Source: Plantago major (taxonomy: Eukaryota; Streptophyta; Magnoliopsida; Lamiales; Plantaginaceae). Taken from it: DNA of 64,000 bases. The stretch is taken from positions 63,291,035 through 63,355,034 of the forward strand of contig CM048844.1 of assembly GCA_026545765.1 (NCBI GenBank), read 5' to 3'. Positions 44,518-55,260 of this stretch are shown piece by piece. The number at the start of each line of letters is the position of its first letter. Position 1 is the first letter of the stretch. Made by a program: the position numbers and the translations under genes. The notes beneath the pieces were generated by a model. That model was not told where the DNA came from. It made no database searches and worked only from the letters and a program-made list of their open reading frames with translations.

Positions 44518-47050
44518 AAACAGGAGATTAGGTTCTCATACCAACAATGGAACCATCTGGACTAAAGAATCTTCCTGTAGGAATCCATTTATAAATGAAT
44601 TTCTTAGGGTCATTCTTTTGTCTAACAGGAACATAAGGAGGAATTCTACGTAAATGATTAGTATCATTGTTATTAAGAATTATTTTTTTCCTTAGTGTGT
44701 TCCTTCGTGCTCCTTGTGTGCTTTCAGATACCTGTCCGGTTGCTGAGTCTGCTTATCAGCAACCTTAGCTTTCCTTGCCAGATTTCTTCTAGCCCTGGCA
44801 TTTAGATTTTCAGTGGCTTGACTTTTCTTCCACTTCTGATAATTGTTGTGAGCAATCCTAGCCTTTATCCATCGTTCTTTCTCTTGTTTATACTCACGAG
44901 CAAGTTGTTTCCCGATGTCTTTATAGCGAATGCCATTTCGAGCACCTGGTGCTATCTGAGTTCTCATCTCAGCAGCTTTGCTAGTCTCTGGGTAGTCTAT
45001 TTTCTTTCCAGAAAATGTGACAAAGGAGAATTTGCCAGCTCCTGTAATTCTTCCTTTCTGAGAGACATAGCACTGTGGGTGATTACACTTTTCAGTGTTA
45101 TGTTTCTTTTCAGAAATATTCCCAACAGTTTTCTTTTGGACTTGTTTTTCCCACAAAGGTTTGGTCGCAACTGCCTTTCCTTTGTCAACAGCCTTAGCTT
45201 TTTGACCAATGCTATAGGTTGTTTGGGAATCATCTTGCCGAGCACTGATAAATGTTATTCTTTCATCACTCTTATTCAGAGTGGTAGATCTATTTGTTTG
45301 TGCGTCCAGCCCAAGTCCTCCTTTTTCTGAAGGTTATCTTAATTAAGATTGTACTTCAGTAAGAGTGTCACTAGCTTTGACATAAGATTGGAAAGATACT
45401 TCTTTCTTTTTTAGTTCCTTATTCTCAGAAAGAAGACCTTCACATTTCTTTTGAAGTTTGGCCAATGCTTCTTCATGTGAATTTTCTGTCTCAGTTATCT
45501 GAGCTTTGAGAAATGCATTTTCAGCATCCTTTTTCTCAGATATCTTGAGTAATTGTGAATTTTCCTTTACAAGAGAATTCTTTTCTTCTTCAAGGATTTC
45601 GGCTCTAGCTCGGACCATTAGAAATTCTCTTTCGTAGAGATCAAGTTCTCTTCTGAGATTTTCCAGATCTTTGATTCCTTCCTCATCACTTTCATAAGTA
45701 TAACAAGAAGTATGTGTTACCTCATCAGCCATTAGACAAGGTTCAATGTTGGAGATATCTGGAAAGATTTCTTTAGCCACTCCACACACTTCTTTCTTCT
45801 TTTGACCAAAGTCAACCACTTCATGAGAGACACCACACATCTCTGGAGAAGGCAGTCTGGAATCATCTGAGTCTTCATCCTCAGAATCAGACTCAATGTC
45901 TAGAGCATCCAGTTGGATATGTATCTTCTTTCTTTCCTCAGTGAGTAGAGCTCTCTGACCTCTCTTGAAGTTTCTTCTATCTTTCTTGTCACCTGTGTTA
46001 AGCTTGTTGAGGGCAGAGCAATCCTTTTTGAAATGACCAGGTTTCTGACAATAGAAACAGATATCGTTTCCGATTTCTGCTTCCTCAGTACTAGATGCTT
46101 TCTGAGCCGGCTTGTTCAGTGAGTTAGACAGTTGCATATTTTTGTACTGATGATAATTTGAGCCTAGATGCTTTTTCAGCTTCTCTTTGGCTTTTCTTCT
46201 CTCAATCTCCCGACTGACATATTGTCTCATTTGCTTTACAGCAAGAGCATTCTCCTCAGTCACCTCCTTGCCTTCCTTCTTTTCAGAAGTTCCTTGAGCA
46301 ACTAGAGCAATATTCTGCAAATTTTCAGTTGTTTGTTCTCTTTGAGTTGTCTCATAGTTAACTGTGGCAAGGAGAGAGAAAAGTTCCACTGGAGTGATAT
46401 TTGGCATTCCTTGGTTAAAGTAAAAAAACTTTGTATGCTCCCAGTTATGATTTAGACATCTCACAATAGTCTTAATTTTTTCTGGTTGGGAATGTCTATT
46501 ACTTTCACCAAGTGCAGCCATGTCAGTCATGAGTGTTGTAAACCGGAAATCTAGTTCTTCAAGAGTCTCTGTGGGACCTTGTTTAAAGTTTTGGAATTTG
46601 AGCTTCAAAACTTCGAACTTATTTTCCTTTATTTTCTCAGTGCCTTCACAGATTTCCTCAATCAGTTGCCAGGCTACTTTCGCCGTTTATGCACCCCACA
46701 GTGTACACTCTATGTGCTCTGGAGTAGAACGTATGATAATATTGCGAGCCTGACCATCCAGTCGATTTCTCTTGGCAGCTTCCGATGTCCAGAGCTCTCT
46801 GGGCTTTGGCTCGTAAATAACTTGACTGGTCGGTCTCCCACTAGTTGACGCATCTATCTGTGAGGAGCCATCACTTAGTTCTCTGTCTCTACCATTAGAA
46901 ACCTCCATGACCTGCTTGAGTTGTTGAATGAATATGGGTCCATTCTTTATCACGTCGATCATTTCATCACTGATGGCTTCTAGGTGGAGCATCATGTTGT
47001 TCTTCCATTTCTTATAATTCTCTGGCTTGAGAATTGGGGCGTCACTTAAA
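44518..47050 (-). pseudogene. gag: E10 gag and linker
   Basis: The longest gag in the window. 46995-45343 is one frame broken only by a TAA at 46687-46689 after CTLWGA. It holds the capsid-like part, an intact zinc knuckle CFYCQKPGHFKKDC at 46018-46059, an acidic Ser/Asp/Glu block and a coiled coil to 45360. A stop at 45343 matches the one in E1. The basic linker continues at 45156-44692. The region of the ATG near 47050 is deleted relative to E7, so there is no start codon. Confidence 0.9.
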
Positions 47051-47148
47051 CAAACACACTAAACAAACAAATCATGTGTAGGTGAAAGGCAGTTAGTGGG
47101 CACTTATCTGGGATCTAGGTTCAGTGCAGAAGGCTTGGGAATCTCCTG

Positions 47149-47160
47149 CTCTGATACCAC
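47149..47160 (-). other. E10 primer binding site
   Basis: GCTCTGATACCA on the plus strand; exact initiator-Met type site beside the LTR. Confidence 0.93.
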
Positions 47161-47161
47161 T

Positions 47162-48745
47162 AGTCGGTCCAGATAAAGGCAAAGGAAAAGACTTTGGGGG
47201 GGGGGGGGTGAATAATATTTTTCAAAATTTTGTCGATAAACACAATTTCTCAGATATCTGATACTTATTTTCAGAGAGAGGAAGACTTTTTGTGATAAGT
47301 GCACGTGCTCTGCAAGATATGTGTAAATACTTAGAAAAGTAAATAAAGCAAGTAATAAATTGCAGAAAGTAAATAACACAAGTCTTTATAGTGGTATATG
47401 AAGGTGGCATAATCCTTCAACTAATCCACTCCGGCCTTTCTCAGACCTAGAATCCACTAAGACAGATAATTGAGTTAACCTTGCAAATATCTTCTCTCGA
47501 TTCCTAAATACACTAGGTTCCCAACCAAGTGTTCCCCCTAAGTTATTCCCCGGCTTTCTCAGCCAAGTACTTCCTATACTCAGAAACCTTTGAGCTATTC
47601 CTTAGTTTCCCAAACTAAGTACTTCCTATGCTCAGTAACCTTGGAGTTATTCCTTAGTTTCCCAAACTAAGTACTTCCTGTACTCCACGCCGATTAAGGT
47701 GTTGGTTAAGGTAGTTTGTCAGGTGAGCTTCTTTAATAACTTATTCAGTTATGCAGATAGCTCTGTGAATCAAGTATACTTAATACACTTTTCAATGTAT
47801 GGTATCCTGTTCTTGATTGACCCAAGTCTATGATAAGTGTTTAAGAGAATGAATCTCAGATATGAAATCTTAATTCAACTCCTTCACATATAACAATGCT
47901 TGTTAAGGATCAGGACACTTAGAACTTTTGTGCTATTAGAATCAAGAGCTTTGGTCGCAACAGAAAGCTTGAAGGTAAGTAGTATGCTTGAGAGTTTGAA
48001 AGATAGTGTTCAGTGTTCTTGTTGTGAGTTTTGTGTTTTTTTCAAGCATTCTAAGTGTTGATATTTATAGTTGAAAATCATGCCGTTTGAATAGTATCCG
48101 TTAGGCTCAATGAAATTCAAACTATTGATATCTTAGTATACTACTGTTGTACGTTTGTCTTCTTCTCAGAGACTGTCGTTTTTGTTCAGACATTTCTGTC
48201 CGCGCATTCAATGTACTGTACTATACTTTGTCCTGTAGTGCCAACGGAACTATGCATGCTTTCTGAAGCATTGCACGTCCCTTTTCAGTGACCTTCACAT
48301 CTCCAGATACTTGTTACAACATTGTTTCCCAGAAACATAGTTTTTATCCAAGGTATCTGAGTGTAGATATCTGTGGGCTCTTTTCCTCATTTAGAAACCT
48401 TGTATTCTCAGATATCTTTTGCAACACTTGTTTATAGAAAAACACTTGTTTTTTCTAGATATCTGGACATAGGTATCTGATGACATTAGTCTTCAGCAAC
48501 TTCTGCAGTCTTCAAATCTTCAAGTATGTTGAGCTCTTTTGCCGGATGCCTTCTTCTTGGTCTTCTTCAGAGAAATAAAAAATTACATTCATAGACCTAA
48601 CATCCTATACAAGATTTTCTAGACTATCATACTTAGTTATTTTCCTCTTTCACAGTGTTCAAGTGAACTAAGAGTACTAACCACCTTTCTGAGCTAAGAT
48701 AAGTCATTAGGTTGCTGATCAAAATCTAAAAAGATATTCCTAACA
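47162..48745 (-). repeat. E10 5' LTR
   Basis: Inner end AGTCGGTCCAGATAA (degenerate TG), outer end TTCCTAACA. G-run of about 13 at 47196-47208, three hairpin units at 47550-47670, reversed TATA near 48060. Confidence 0.9.
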
Positions 48746-49377
48746 GATTCAATGCATGCTATCTAGGGTTCATGAGATTCGAAGTGCATCGGGTTTAGAT
48801 TACTTGTGCTTTTTAGATTAATCGCATATATGTTGCTATTCTGTTTGTCGAGAATGCCAGCAAAATCACTGTTAGAATAAGCATTTAATGAATACACCAA
48901 AATGTCTTTCGTCTTGCATGATCTAACAGTTTAGATTGTAAATGGTAATAGTAGGATTAGTTAGATAGATTATATCCTAGTGGAATTGACGCCTCCACTA
49001 GTGCTATTCGTTTTTGAACTCAAGACTGTGACAACTTCCGTAGTCAATCCCATGAATCACATATATCCTGCTAGCTAGCTCGTTGACGTTACCTCTCCAT
49101 AATTTCCCCCATTCATATTTCAATCTCGTTAGTGTCAAATCGGTTTCTAGTAGTTGCAAGTAGTTGTTTACTTTAGTTTATCATCTCGCTGCCGAAGCAA
49201 ACAAACCTTTACATGCTTTTCATATTGTTACTTTAATTCGTAAACTGAAGGTCAGCCTAGTTATGTCCCTATAGACCGACCTCGGGGTTAACTTCACTAC
49301 ACTACAGGTTTTCTTAGTGTCGAGAGTTAGCTCTTGGCTAAGTAAACAAATATTAAAACTTTGATATTGACACATCA
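48746..49377 (+). repeat. X2 5' LTR, 3' part
   Basis: Shares TAGGGTTCATG, GTGGAATTGACGCC, GCTGCCGAAGCAAACAAACC and the GACACATCA end with X1 in the same order, at moderate divergence. Confidence 0.82.
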
Positions 49378-49383
49378 AGTTTT

Positions 49384-49400
49384 TGACGCCGCTGCCGGGG
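49384..49400 (+). other. X2 primer binding site (tRNA-Asp type)
   Basis: TGACGCCGCTGCCGGGG, seven bases after the LTR end; two differences from the Athila tRNA-Asp site. Confidence 0.8.
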
Positions 49401-49527
49401 ACTTAACTCTTTTGTTTAGTTTACCAATTTTAATTTACAGATGTATATATTAGTTAGTCTGTCTTTTATTTTTTAGTTTAGAATGTTTTGCGGAACAACT
49501 TGGGTTTCTTTGTGTGTGCAGGAAAGT

Positions 49528-50145
49528 ATGGATTACTCAGATAGAGACCGGTTCTGTAGATTTCACCAGATTTCTGGAGAAACGCTTGATAGAACATGGT
49601 ATAGATTTAAGGGGATGCAAAAGACATATCATGACCATGGATTAACACTAAAAGAGCTCTTGTGGTGTTTCTACAACGCTATAAATGCTTGTTGTCAAAA
49701 AATGGTGGACAGAGCCGCTGGTGGATCAATGCTAGATTCGACCCCTACACAACTTGAGGGTGCGATCGAGGCATTGGCTGCATTGATCATAGAATACAGG
49801 GTATTTTATGGAGAAGAATCTGGAAACAAGGATGACAATGAGAAGGATAAATCTGACTCTGTAGTTGAACCAGATTCGGACACCACTACCAACGCTACCA
49901 CTATAACCGTAGAAGAAATTCCCGTCTCAGTTGAAGGAGTTTGCGAGGGTTTAGACAATCCACCTGTCGTGGAGGAGGAGAAATCCACCGAAGCAACCGA
50001 CGAGGAAACTAAAACACCCGTTTCTAACTATTTGGAGATGGAGCAGACACCTGATACCACCCAGATGACACCATCGGCTTCGGTTTCCATTCCCCTACCT
50101 TACAGTAATTCGCACATACTATCCCCAGCTCACACACGAGACTGA
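49528..50145 (+). CDS. X2 gag-like protein, knuckle lost
   Basis: Open frame of about 205 codons homologous to X1 12141-12825: MDYS start after a GTGTGTGCAG acceptor-like site, GETLDRTWYRFKGMQ, HDHGLTLKELLWCFYN, the acidic Thr-rich tail, and MEQTPDTTQM without the stop found in X1. It ends after AHTRD. The segment holding the CCHC knuckle in X1 is missing (MDYSDRDRFCRFH), so this copy lacks the RNA-binding motif although the rest is open. The start at 49528 rests on the X1 comparison. Confidence 0.65.
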   Translation: MDYSDRDRFCRFHQISGETLDRTWYRFKGMQKTYHDHGLTLKELLWCFYNAINACCQKMVDRAAGGSMLDSTPTQLEGAIEALAALIIEYRVFYGEESGNKDDNEKDKSDSVVEPDSDTTTNATTITVEEIPVSVEGVCEGLDNPPVVEEEKSTEATDEETKTPVSNYLEMEQTPDTTQMTPSASVSIPLPYSNSHILSPAHTRD

Positions 50146-50220
50146 CCAGGGAGTTTCGACCCTATTTATCTCTTTTATTTTCCCATTACTTTTCCTTATT
50201 TTATTTTAGTTGTTGATTTA

Positions 50221-51172
50221 TGTTGAGGGTGTAACTGCCCAACTACTTAGATTTATTTAACTCTTCTAATGGGTACCAAGATGAGAGGCTCCTTGCTGGA
50301 TGAGGGCCAAGGTGTAAGAACCAGCGACCGACTACTCCGGTAAGGACCTGCACACTTGAGTGGGGGGGGGGGGGGGTTAGTGCCCGGTTTGCTAAGTGTC
50401 AAACCGGGATGAGACTTTACTTGAGAGTGACCGAGGATCAACTCTGTATAATGCTCGTGATGTGACTAGCGAGATGACTTGTTCGAAGTGACTTACTTGA
50501 AGTGCCTTGCTTATTGGAATATGTGCCTTATTTATAGGCTATCATCAAAATGGAAGGCCTTTCTAGGATTGTGCCATGTGTACGGCTAGGATTGAGCCAC
50601 CAATGCTAAGATGAGGCCCATAGCCCAATAATGAAACTTTAGCCCATGCCATCTTGGGCTTTAGGGGTAGTTTGGTCATTATTGGGAGAGTTCTTGAGGA
50701 TGTGACAGAGTCTGCCAAGTTCCCAGGTTTGGAGAGGTCGGTCCGGATGCCTGATTCGGACAGTACCTTGTTGTCAACTGAGGAAGTTTTCCTACCTGTC
50801 CGACTCTTCCGATTCGGAGCTCTTGGGTTCGGACATCTCACTCTTTGGTGCCCACTTGCTTGGTATCTTTATGAGATGGTCATGCTGGATCCGAATTGAC
50901 ATCCGTATCGGAGTCCTTGGGTCGGAGAGGGTACTGACTTAGCACTATACTCCTTTCTCAGAAAGGCTCGGACCAAGGTAGGTCGGACCTATGGTTCCGG
51001 GTCGGGCCTCGCAGGTCCAAATCCTTTGTCCCTTTCTTTTTAGGGTGGGTCGGACCATGGATGGTCTGCCCGGATCGGACCTAAGTGCCTCGGATCCTTT
51101 GGATGACTTAGGACGCCTTAGGATTCGTTCCTAGGTCCTTTATGACAGATTGGACATATTTCCGTATCAACA
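50221..51172 (-). repeat. E11 3' LTR
   Basis: TGTTGAGGGTGTAACTGCCC ... TTCCGTATCAACA, 952 bp, TG...CA. G-run at about 50361-50374. The first 280 bp nearly match 63721-64000. Confidence 0.92.
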
Positions 51173-51192
51173 TATGTCCCCCTAGTTTCCAA
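51173..51192 (-). other. E11 polypurine tract
   Basis: Minus strand GGAAACTAGGGGGACATA next to the LTR start. Confidence 0.8.
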
Positions 51193-51822
51193 GTATCTTA
51201 GTAGAAGATAGTTGTGGAACTATTGGTTTGGGAAGCTGTTTTGAGGAAAGGAATCCGTTCTTCAGTCCAATCCGTCTCGATCTCGTTGAAAAAAGGTGTA
51301 CTCCGTACTTGATGTGGCCATTGACTTAGTCTCTCCCCCCCCCCTTTTTTCTTTTTCTAAAACATCGTCGCCATCCGAGGGAGTAGGTCCGAATGGCAAC
51401 GAAGTGAAGAAAAAAGAAAAAAGGGTATTTGTAATGGAGACTAAGTTTAGGCTCCGAACGTCGGTGGTGTACCTTTGATGAGCTATGGTGGCGGACCGTA
51501 GGTGCGTGTCCCGTCCGATCCAACCTCTGTTGTTGCGGGAGGGTCCGAAGGGTAATCGCTCGAGTATACGAGGTTCCCTGTGTGGACAAATTATATTGGA
51601 CTGGCAAGCCGCTAGACGTCCGAGAAGATGATACTCCGGAGCTCTCGTGTTGTCTGTCGCCCGAGAGAGGGAGAGTTGTTGTATTCATCTATCCAAGAGG
51701 TAAATTTGTTGTACCCATTCGTCATTTCACTTGGTATCATTGTACTATACCGTTGGATGGTTCTTGATTGACGGTGGAGATTAAATCCGAAAGATCGCGA
51801 CGGTTGGAGTTCCCACTATGGC
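51193..51822. other. Spacer between PPT and antisense promoter
   Basis: No gene. Contains a C-run and pyrimidine stretch at 51330-51355. It probably holds upstream promoter sequence of the antisense gene. Confidence 0.5.
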
Positions 51823-52264
51823 CCTCTATAAATAGAGGGGTTGGCCGGTTCATTTCTCATCGTTTAGAGAGATAATTTTTGTATTCCGAGTACATCCGAA
51901 GCAACTACCAGCAATCCGAAGCGAGCAAGGAGCGGTTCGAAGCGCGTGATCCTGTGCAGAGTCAAGTCACTTCTTTCTAATCATCCGAGTCCAAGTAAGT
52001 TTACTTGTCTCGTCTTATGATTAAATTATCTCTGTTGTCTTTCATCTTCAAGTTACTCGGATGTATGCTTATGATGTGTAGTATAGTTGATAACCAATAC
52101 GTACTTGATGTTGACTAACGCCGAATAAGCGTAGTACTGACTCCGAACTAATCTACCGAGTAAAGCCGCTAGTTTTGGTTTTGAACTGGCCACTTTAATA
52201 TACATAAACGACCTCTCGGACTGCCATCTTAAAGCTTACGATATTGCTTTCTCCTTTCCCTAGG
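51823..52264 (+). promoter_or_regulatory. Promoter and 5' UTR of the E11 antisense gene
   Basis: Plus-strand TATA box CTCTATAAATAGAGGGG at 51823-51839. A leader follows with a donor CCAA|GTAAGTTTAC at about 51993 and an acceptor CTCCTTTCCCTAG at 52251-52263, directly before the ATG at 52265. This suggests a 5'-UTR intron of about 270 nt. All signals face the plus strand, opposite to gag-pol. Confidence 0.65.
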
Positions 52265-52585
52265 ATGTCCGAGAGTGATAGCCAAAATCGATCCGAGGCT
52301 GAGGGATATGACTCCGAGGCGATATCCTTAACCGATAGCTCCGAGGAGATTGAGATCATGGATGATGACGAAGTGCTGGAGGTGGAGCAAGCGCCCCATC
52401 CGAGTCGGGAAGAGCCCGAGGTAAGTTCCTTACTTCGGTTAGTTGTTCCAGATTCTGGTCCTCCGAGGCGTCCGGATTACCTGCGAGTGTCGCATGTGCA
52501 GGTTATTGTAGCGGCTCAAGAGACAAGCTCGCGAGTTATAGGAACTCGTCGCCCGGGTCGAGCTGGCCAGGAATCTGAACTTCCG

Positions 52586-52669
52586 GTAGAGATCTGAACT
52601 TTAATTCGCACCCTAGGTTATAACTTTAGGAGTAATCCTAATCGAGTCCTGTTCGTTACGGATCCGCAG
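52586..52669 (+). other. Antisense-gene intron 1 (84 nt)
   Basis: Donor CTTCCG|GTAGAGATC and acceptor TTACGGATCCGCAG|GCCCC. Phase 0; it removes a TGA at 52595-52597. Confidence 0.6.
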
Positions 52670-53726
52670 GCCCCAACTACCGAGGAAGTTCATGATACTT
52701 AGGAAGCACCTCCCAATTTGAGCATCTTCGAAGAGGGTGAGGAGGATCGTGTGCAAGTCACTGCGCCTATTCGGACTGTTGTAGAGTTAGCGTCCTCATC
52801 CGAGGAAGATGAGGCAGAAGAAGGTGTGCGGGGCGAAGATTCTGGTTCCGAGGAGGAAGAAGGTGCAGAGCCATCCGCTAATGTGCTCCGTGTGGAAACT
52901 TCCGGGCAAGCAGGGCCGACTCGGCAGGTGGCTGAGGAAGAGCGTCCGGAGAGGCTGAGGAAGGGTGAGGACGTTTTCCAAGTGAAGTTCCCTCGGTCTA
53001 GAGACCAGGTCACTCACCCCGATCCGGAGGGCGAGTTGAATGAAGATGGTACTCTGCCTACTTGTGCCCTAACCATCCGAGCCGATGAAGTGGATGAGCT
53101 CCGGAGGAGATATGAGATCCCGGAGTGTGTGGAGATTCTCATCCCGGACGAATCTCATGCTTTCTATAATCCGCCTCCGGGCTACATGTCTGTCTATGAG
53201 ATAAGTCTCCATTGCGGATGGCGGCTACCGGTATCGTCCGAGTTTCTGGAGATTTTGAACAGCATGGGCTTGAGTCCGCACCAGATCATCCCCAACTCCC
53301 TCGGAAATTTGATGTAAATATAAAGGCATCCCGCTTACCTTCGACAATTTCCGTAAATTGTTTAACATTAGTGTAAGTAGTAGGAACACTTGGTTCTATA
53401 CATTCGTATGTCGCCAGGCATACACATTTTTTGTTGATCCCTTGTCCTCGTTGGGAATCCAATGGTTCAAGAGGTACATTTTTGTCCGTCCGGCTCTGAA
53501 GCCCGGGCAATCTGAAGCGGAGAGACCCACGTGGCATTTTGAGAAGAAGATCTTCCGGGGCAAACTGCCAGATTGGAAGCCACCGGCTCGGAACATCCCC
53601 TTATGGATGCAAGCGTTCCATCGTAGTCAGGAGCCGGAGAAGTACTTCTTCCGAGGTCTGATATGTCGACCGCTTTCTTGGCCGGCTTGTCCGAGCCAAG
53701 TTTTTGTGATAATATGGAGGATTTGA

Positions 53727-53846
53727 GTAAGTGATTTCTCTCTACCTCTGGTTGGTTGTCCGAGTCGGTTGTCTGTTTGTCGACTATATGATTATCATTT
53801 GTAGATTCTTTTGTATTTTGCAACTCATTGTGATTCGGATGTGCAG
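53727..53846 (+). other. Antisense-gene intron 2 (120 nt)
   Basis: Donor GATTTGA|GTAAGTGATT and acceptor ATTCGGATGTGCAG|CTTTTT. The split codon restores a frame leading into MSTMRELKRQQ. Strong donor. Confidence 0.75.
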
Positions 53847-54313
53847 CTTTTTGGTTCGAGTATACGATGTCGACCATGCGGGAGCTGAAGCGTCAGCAAA
53901 ACGCTGCGCAGCGGAAGGAGTTGGCGGAGGGTTCCCGGACCCAGATTATCAAGACTTCCACCGTACTCCCAATGAACGAGCCAAGAAACGCTGCTGTGTT
54001 CCGAGTGGAGGAGTCTCGGAGAGCTGCTGCGGGCGAAGAGGCCCAAACCATCCCTACTCCAGACAAGGGTAAGGTGGTCGGAACTAAGGGCTCGAAGAAG
54101 CCTCCGAGATCCGTGTCCCGAGATCCTCCCGCAAGCGGATCGAGCGCTGCAGCTCCAAAAAAGCGCTCCTCCGAAGGTCCGAATCCTCCCGCCAAGAAGG
54201 GCAAGGGAAAGGTGGGCGAGGCTCCTGAGCTGGATTCGGATGCTGAAGTTGCTCGGTTGGTTGCTGCTTCGGAGCTGGAGCGGATTTCGGAGTTAACTGC
54301 CGCTCAGCGCAAA

Positions 54314-54397
54314 GTGAGTTTAAGTTTTCCGTCGGTTTTACATCTTTTTGTGGTTCGGAGGTATCTAACACTTCCGATGTTTCGTTTTTGTTTTCAG
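54314..54397 (+). other. Antisense-gene intron 3 (84 nt)
   Basis: Donor CGCAAA|GTGAGTTTAAG and acceptor CGTTTTTGTTTTCAG|CTTGCT. Phase 0; joins two halves of the coiled coil (AAQRK and LAAAVEAC). Confidence 0.8.
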
Positions 54398-55260
54398 CTT
54401 GCTGCTGCTGTTGAAGCATGCTCCTTGGTGGCTGCTCGGAGGGCTACCCTGGAGGAAGACTTAGCCAAGGCTAAGGCTTCCCGGTAGATTGAAGCGTCCC
54501 GGTTGCACAGCACTTCGGAGCGCCTGAAGAAGGCCATAGCTGCTAAACAAGAGGCCGAGTCGGAGACGGCCAAGATGAAAAGTGCCATTCGATCTTTGGA
54601 GGCTGATTTGAAAGTGCACCAAGATAGTTTGGACGATTTCGTGGCCGTCTCTCGGACTTTCAAGGATAAGATGCTGAAGGAGCTTCAGGGAGTCCGGACA
54701 AGGGCTGTCCAAGATTTCCTTGATTCGGACTCCTACAAGTTTTTGCTCGAGTCAAAGTATGATGAGGCCCGTCAAGATGGGTTTGATGCATTGTGGAGCA
54801 AGGTTGCAGGAAGGGTTGGATACCGGATGATTGTAACTTGGAGGCTGAGGGGGTATCCGCCTTTAAAAATGGAGAGGGCTCGGACTTTGCTCCGGAGGGT
54901 GTCTTGGATGCAGATTTGCTTAAGTGTGAATTTGTGGAGCTGGTCTGCGACGAGTCGGAGGGCAAGAAGTACAACCATGGTGGTCCGTATCTCCCATCCT
55001 TCATCCCTCGGGTGCTCATGTCCAGTGTTTTCGTTCCTTTGGAGGACCACTTGGAGCACAACCGAGACTGGCTGACTTTGCCCGGGCCTGTCCAAGGCTT
55101 TGATCGCGACCTTGACCTGATGGAGGAGTGTCCGGCCTTCCTGAAAGAGGTTGAGGCTCGGAGAGAACGGAGGATAGCCCAACAGCAAGGTCAAGCGCCT
55201 CCGGAGAAGGATACGGGCGGCCCCTCTCGGTCTAGTTCGTCCGAGCGGCGAAGGCAGTGA

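Larger units (their letters stand above)
43688..48745 (-). mobile_element. E10: minus-strand Copia, 5' half
   Basis: LTR, primer site, gag, protease and the start of integrase of the E8 family. It ends at 43688 inside the integrase (rc of TGGTCTGTTCTGATTAC). The rest of pol and the 3' LTR are absent. Its LTR directly abuts X2. Confidence 0.92.
48746..50220 (+). mobile_element. X2: second Athila-like non-autonomous element (fragment)
   Basis: Partial 5' LTR (48746-49377; matches X1 from about 11277), primer site and gag-like ORF, then interrupted by E11 at 50221. The beginning of the LTR is missing where E10 abuts. Confidence 0.8.
52265..55260 (+). pseudogene. E11 antisense extra ORF (gag-like, Transposase_28-type)
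   Basis: Multi-exon plus-strand gene. Start MSESDSQNRSEAEGYDSEA at 52265; acidic Ser/Glu-rich N-terminus; conserved domain with LRRRYEIPECVEILIP, PPPGYMSVYEISLHCGWRLP, then (after a shift near 53310) FDNFRKLFNIS, WFYTFVCRQ and LPDWKPP; a basic Lys/Pro/Ser stretch (54080-54230); a coiled coil (54410-54700); SDSYKFLLESKYDEAR; and a final acidic then Ser/Arg-rich end (SSSSERRRQ) at 55260. Introns fit at 52586-52669, 53727-53846 and 54314-54397. Stops near 52700 and 54485 and a shift near 54815 break it. Antisense ORFs of this kind are known in Tat-lineage elements; function unknown. Confidence 0.75.

Noticed and set aside
44818..45330. 170-codon plus-strand frame opposite Copia gag linker
   Set aside because: The same mirror frame appears in E8 (31468-31914) because both copies share the real minus-strand coding sequence.
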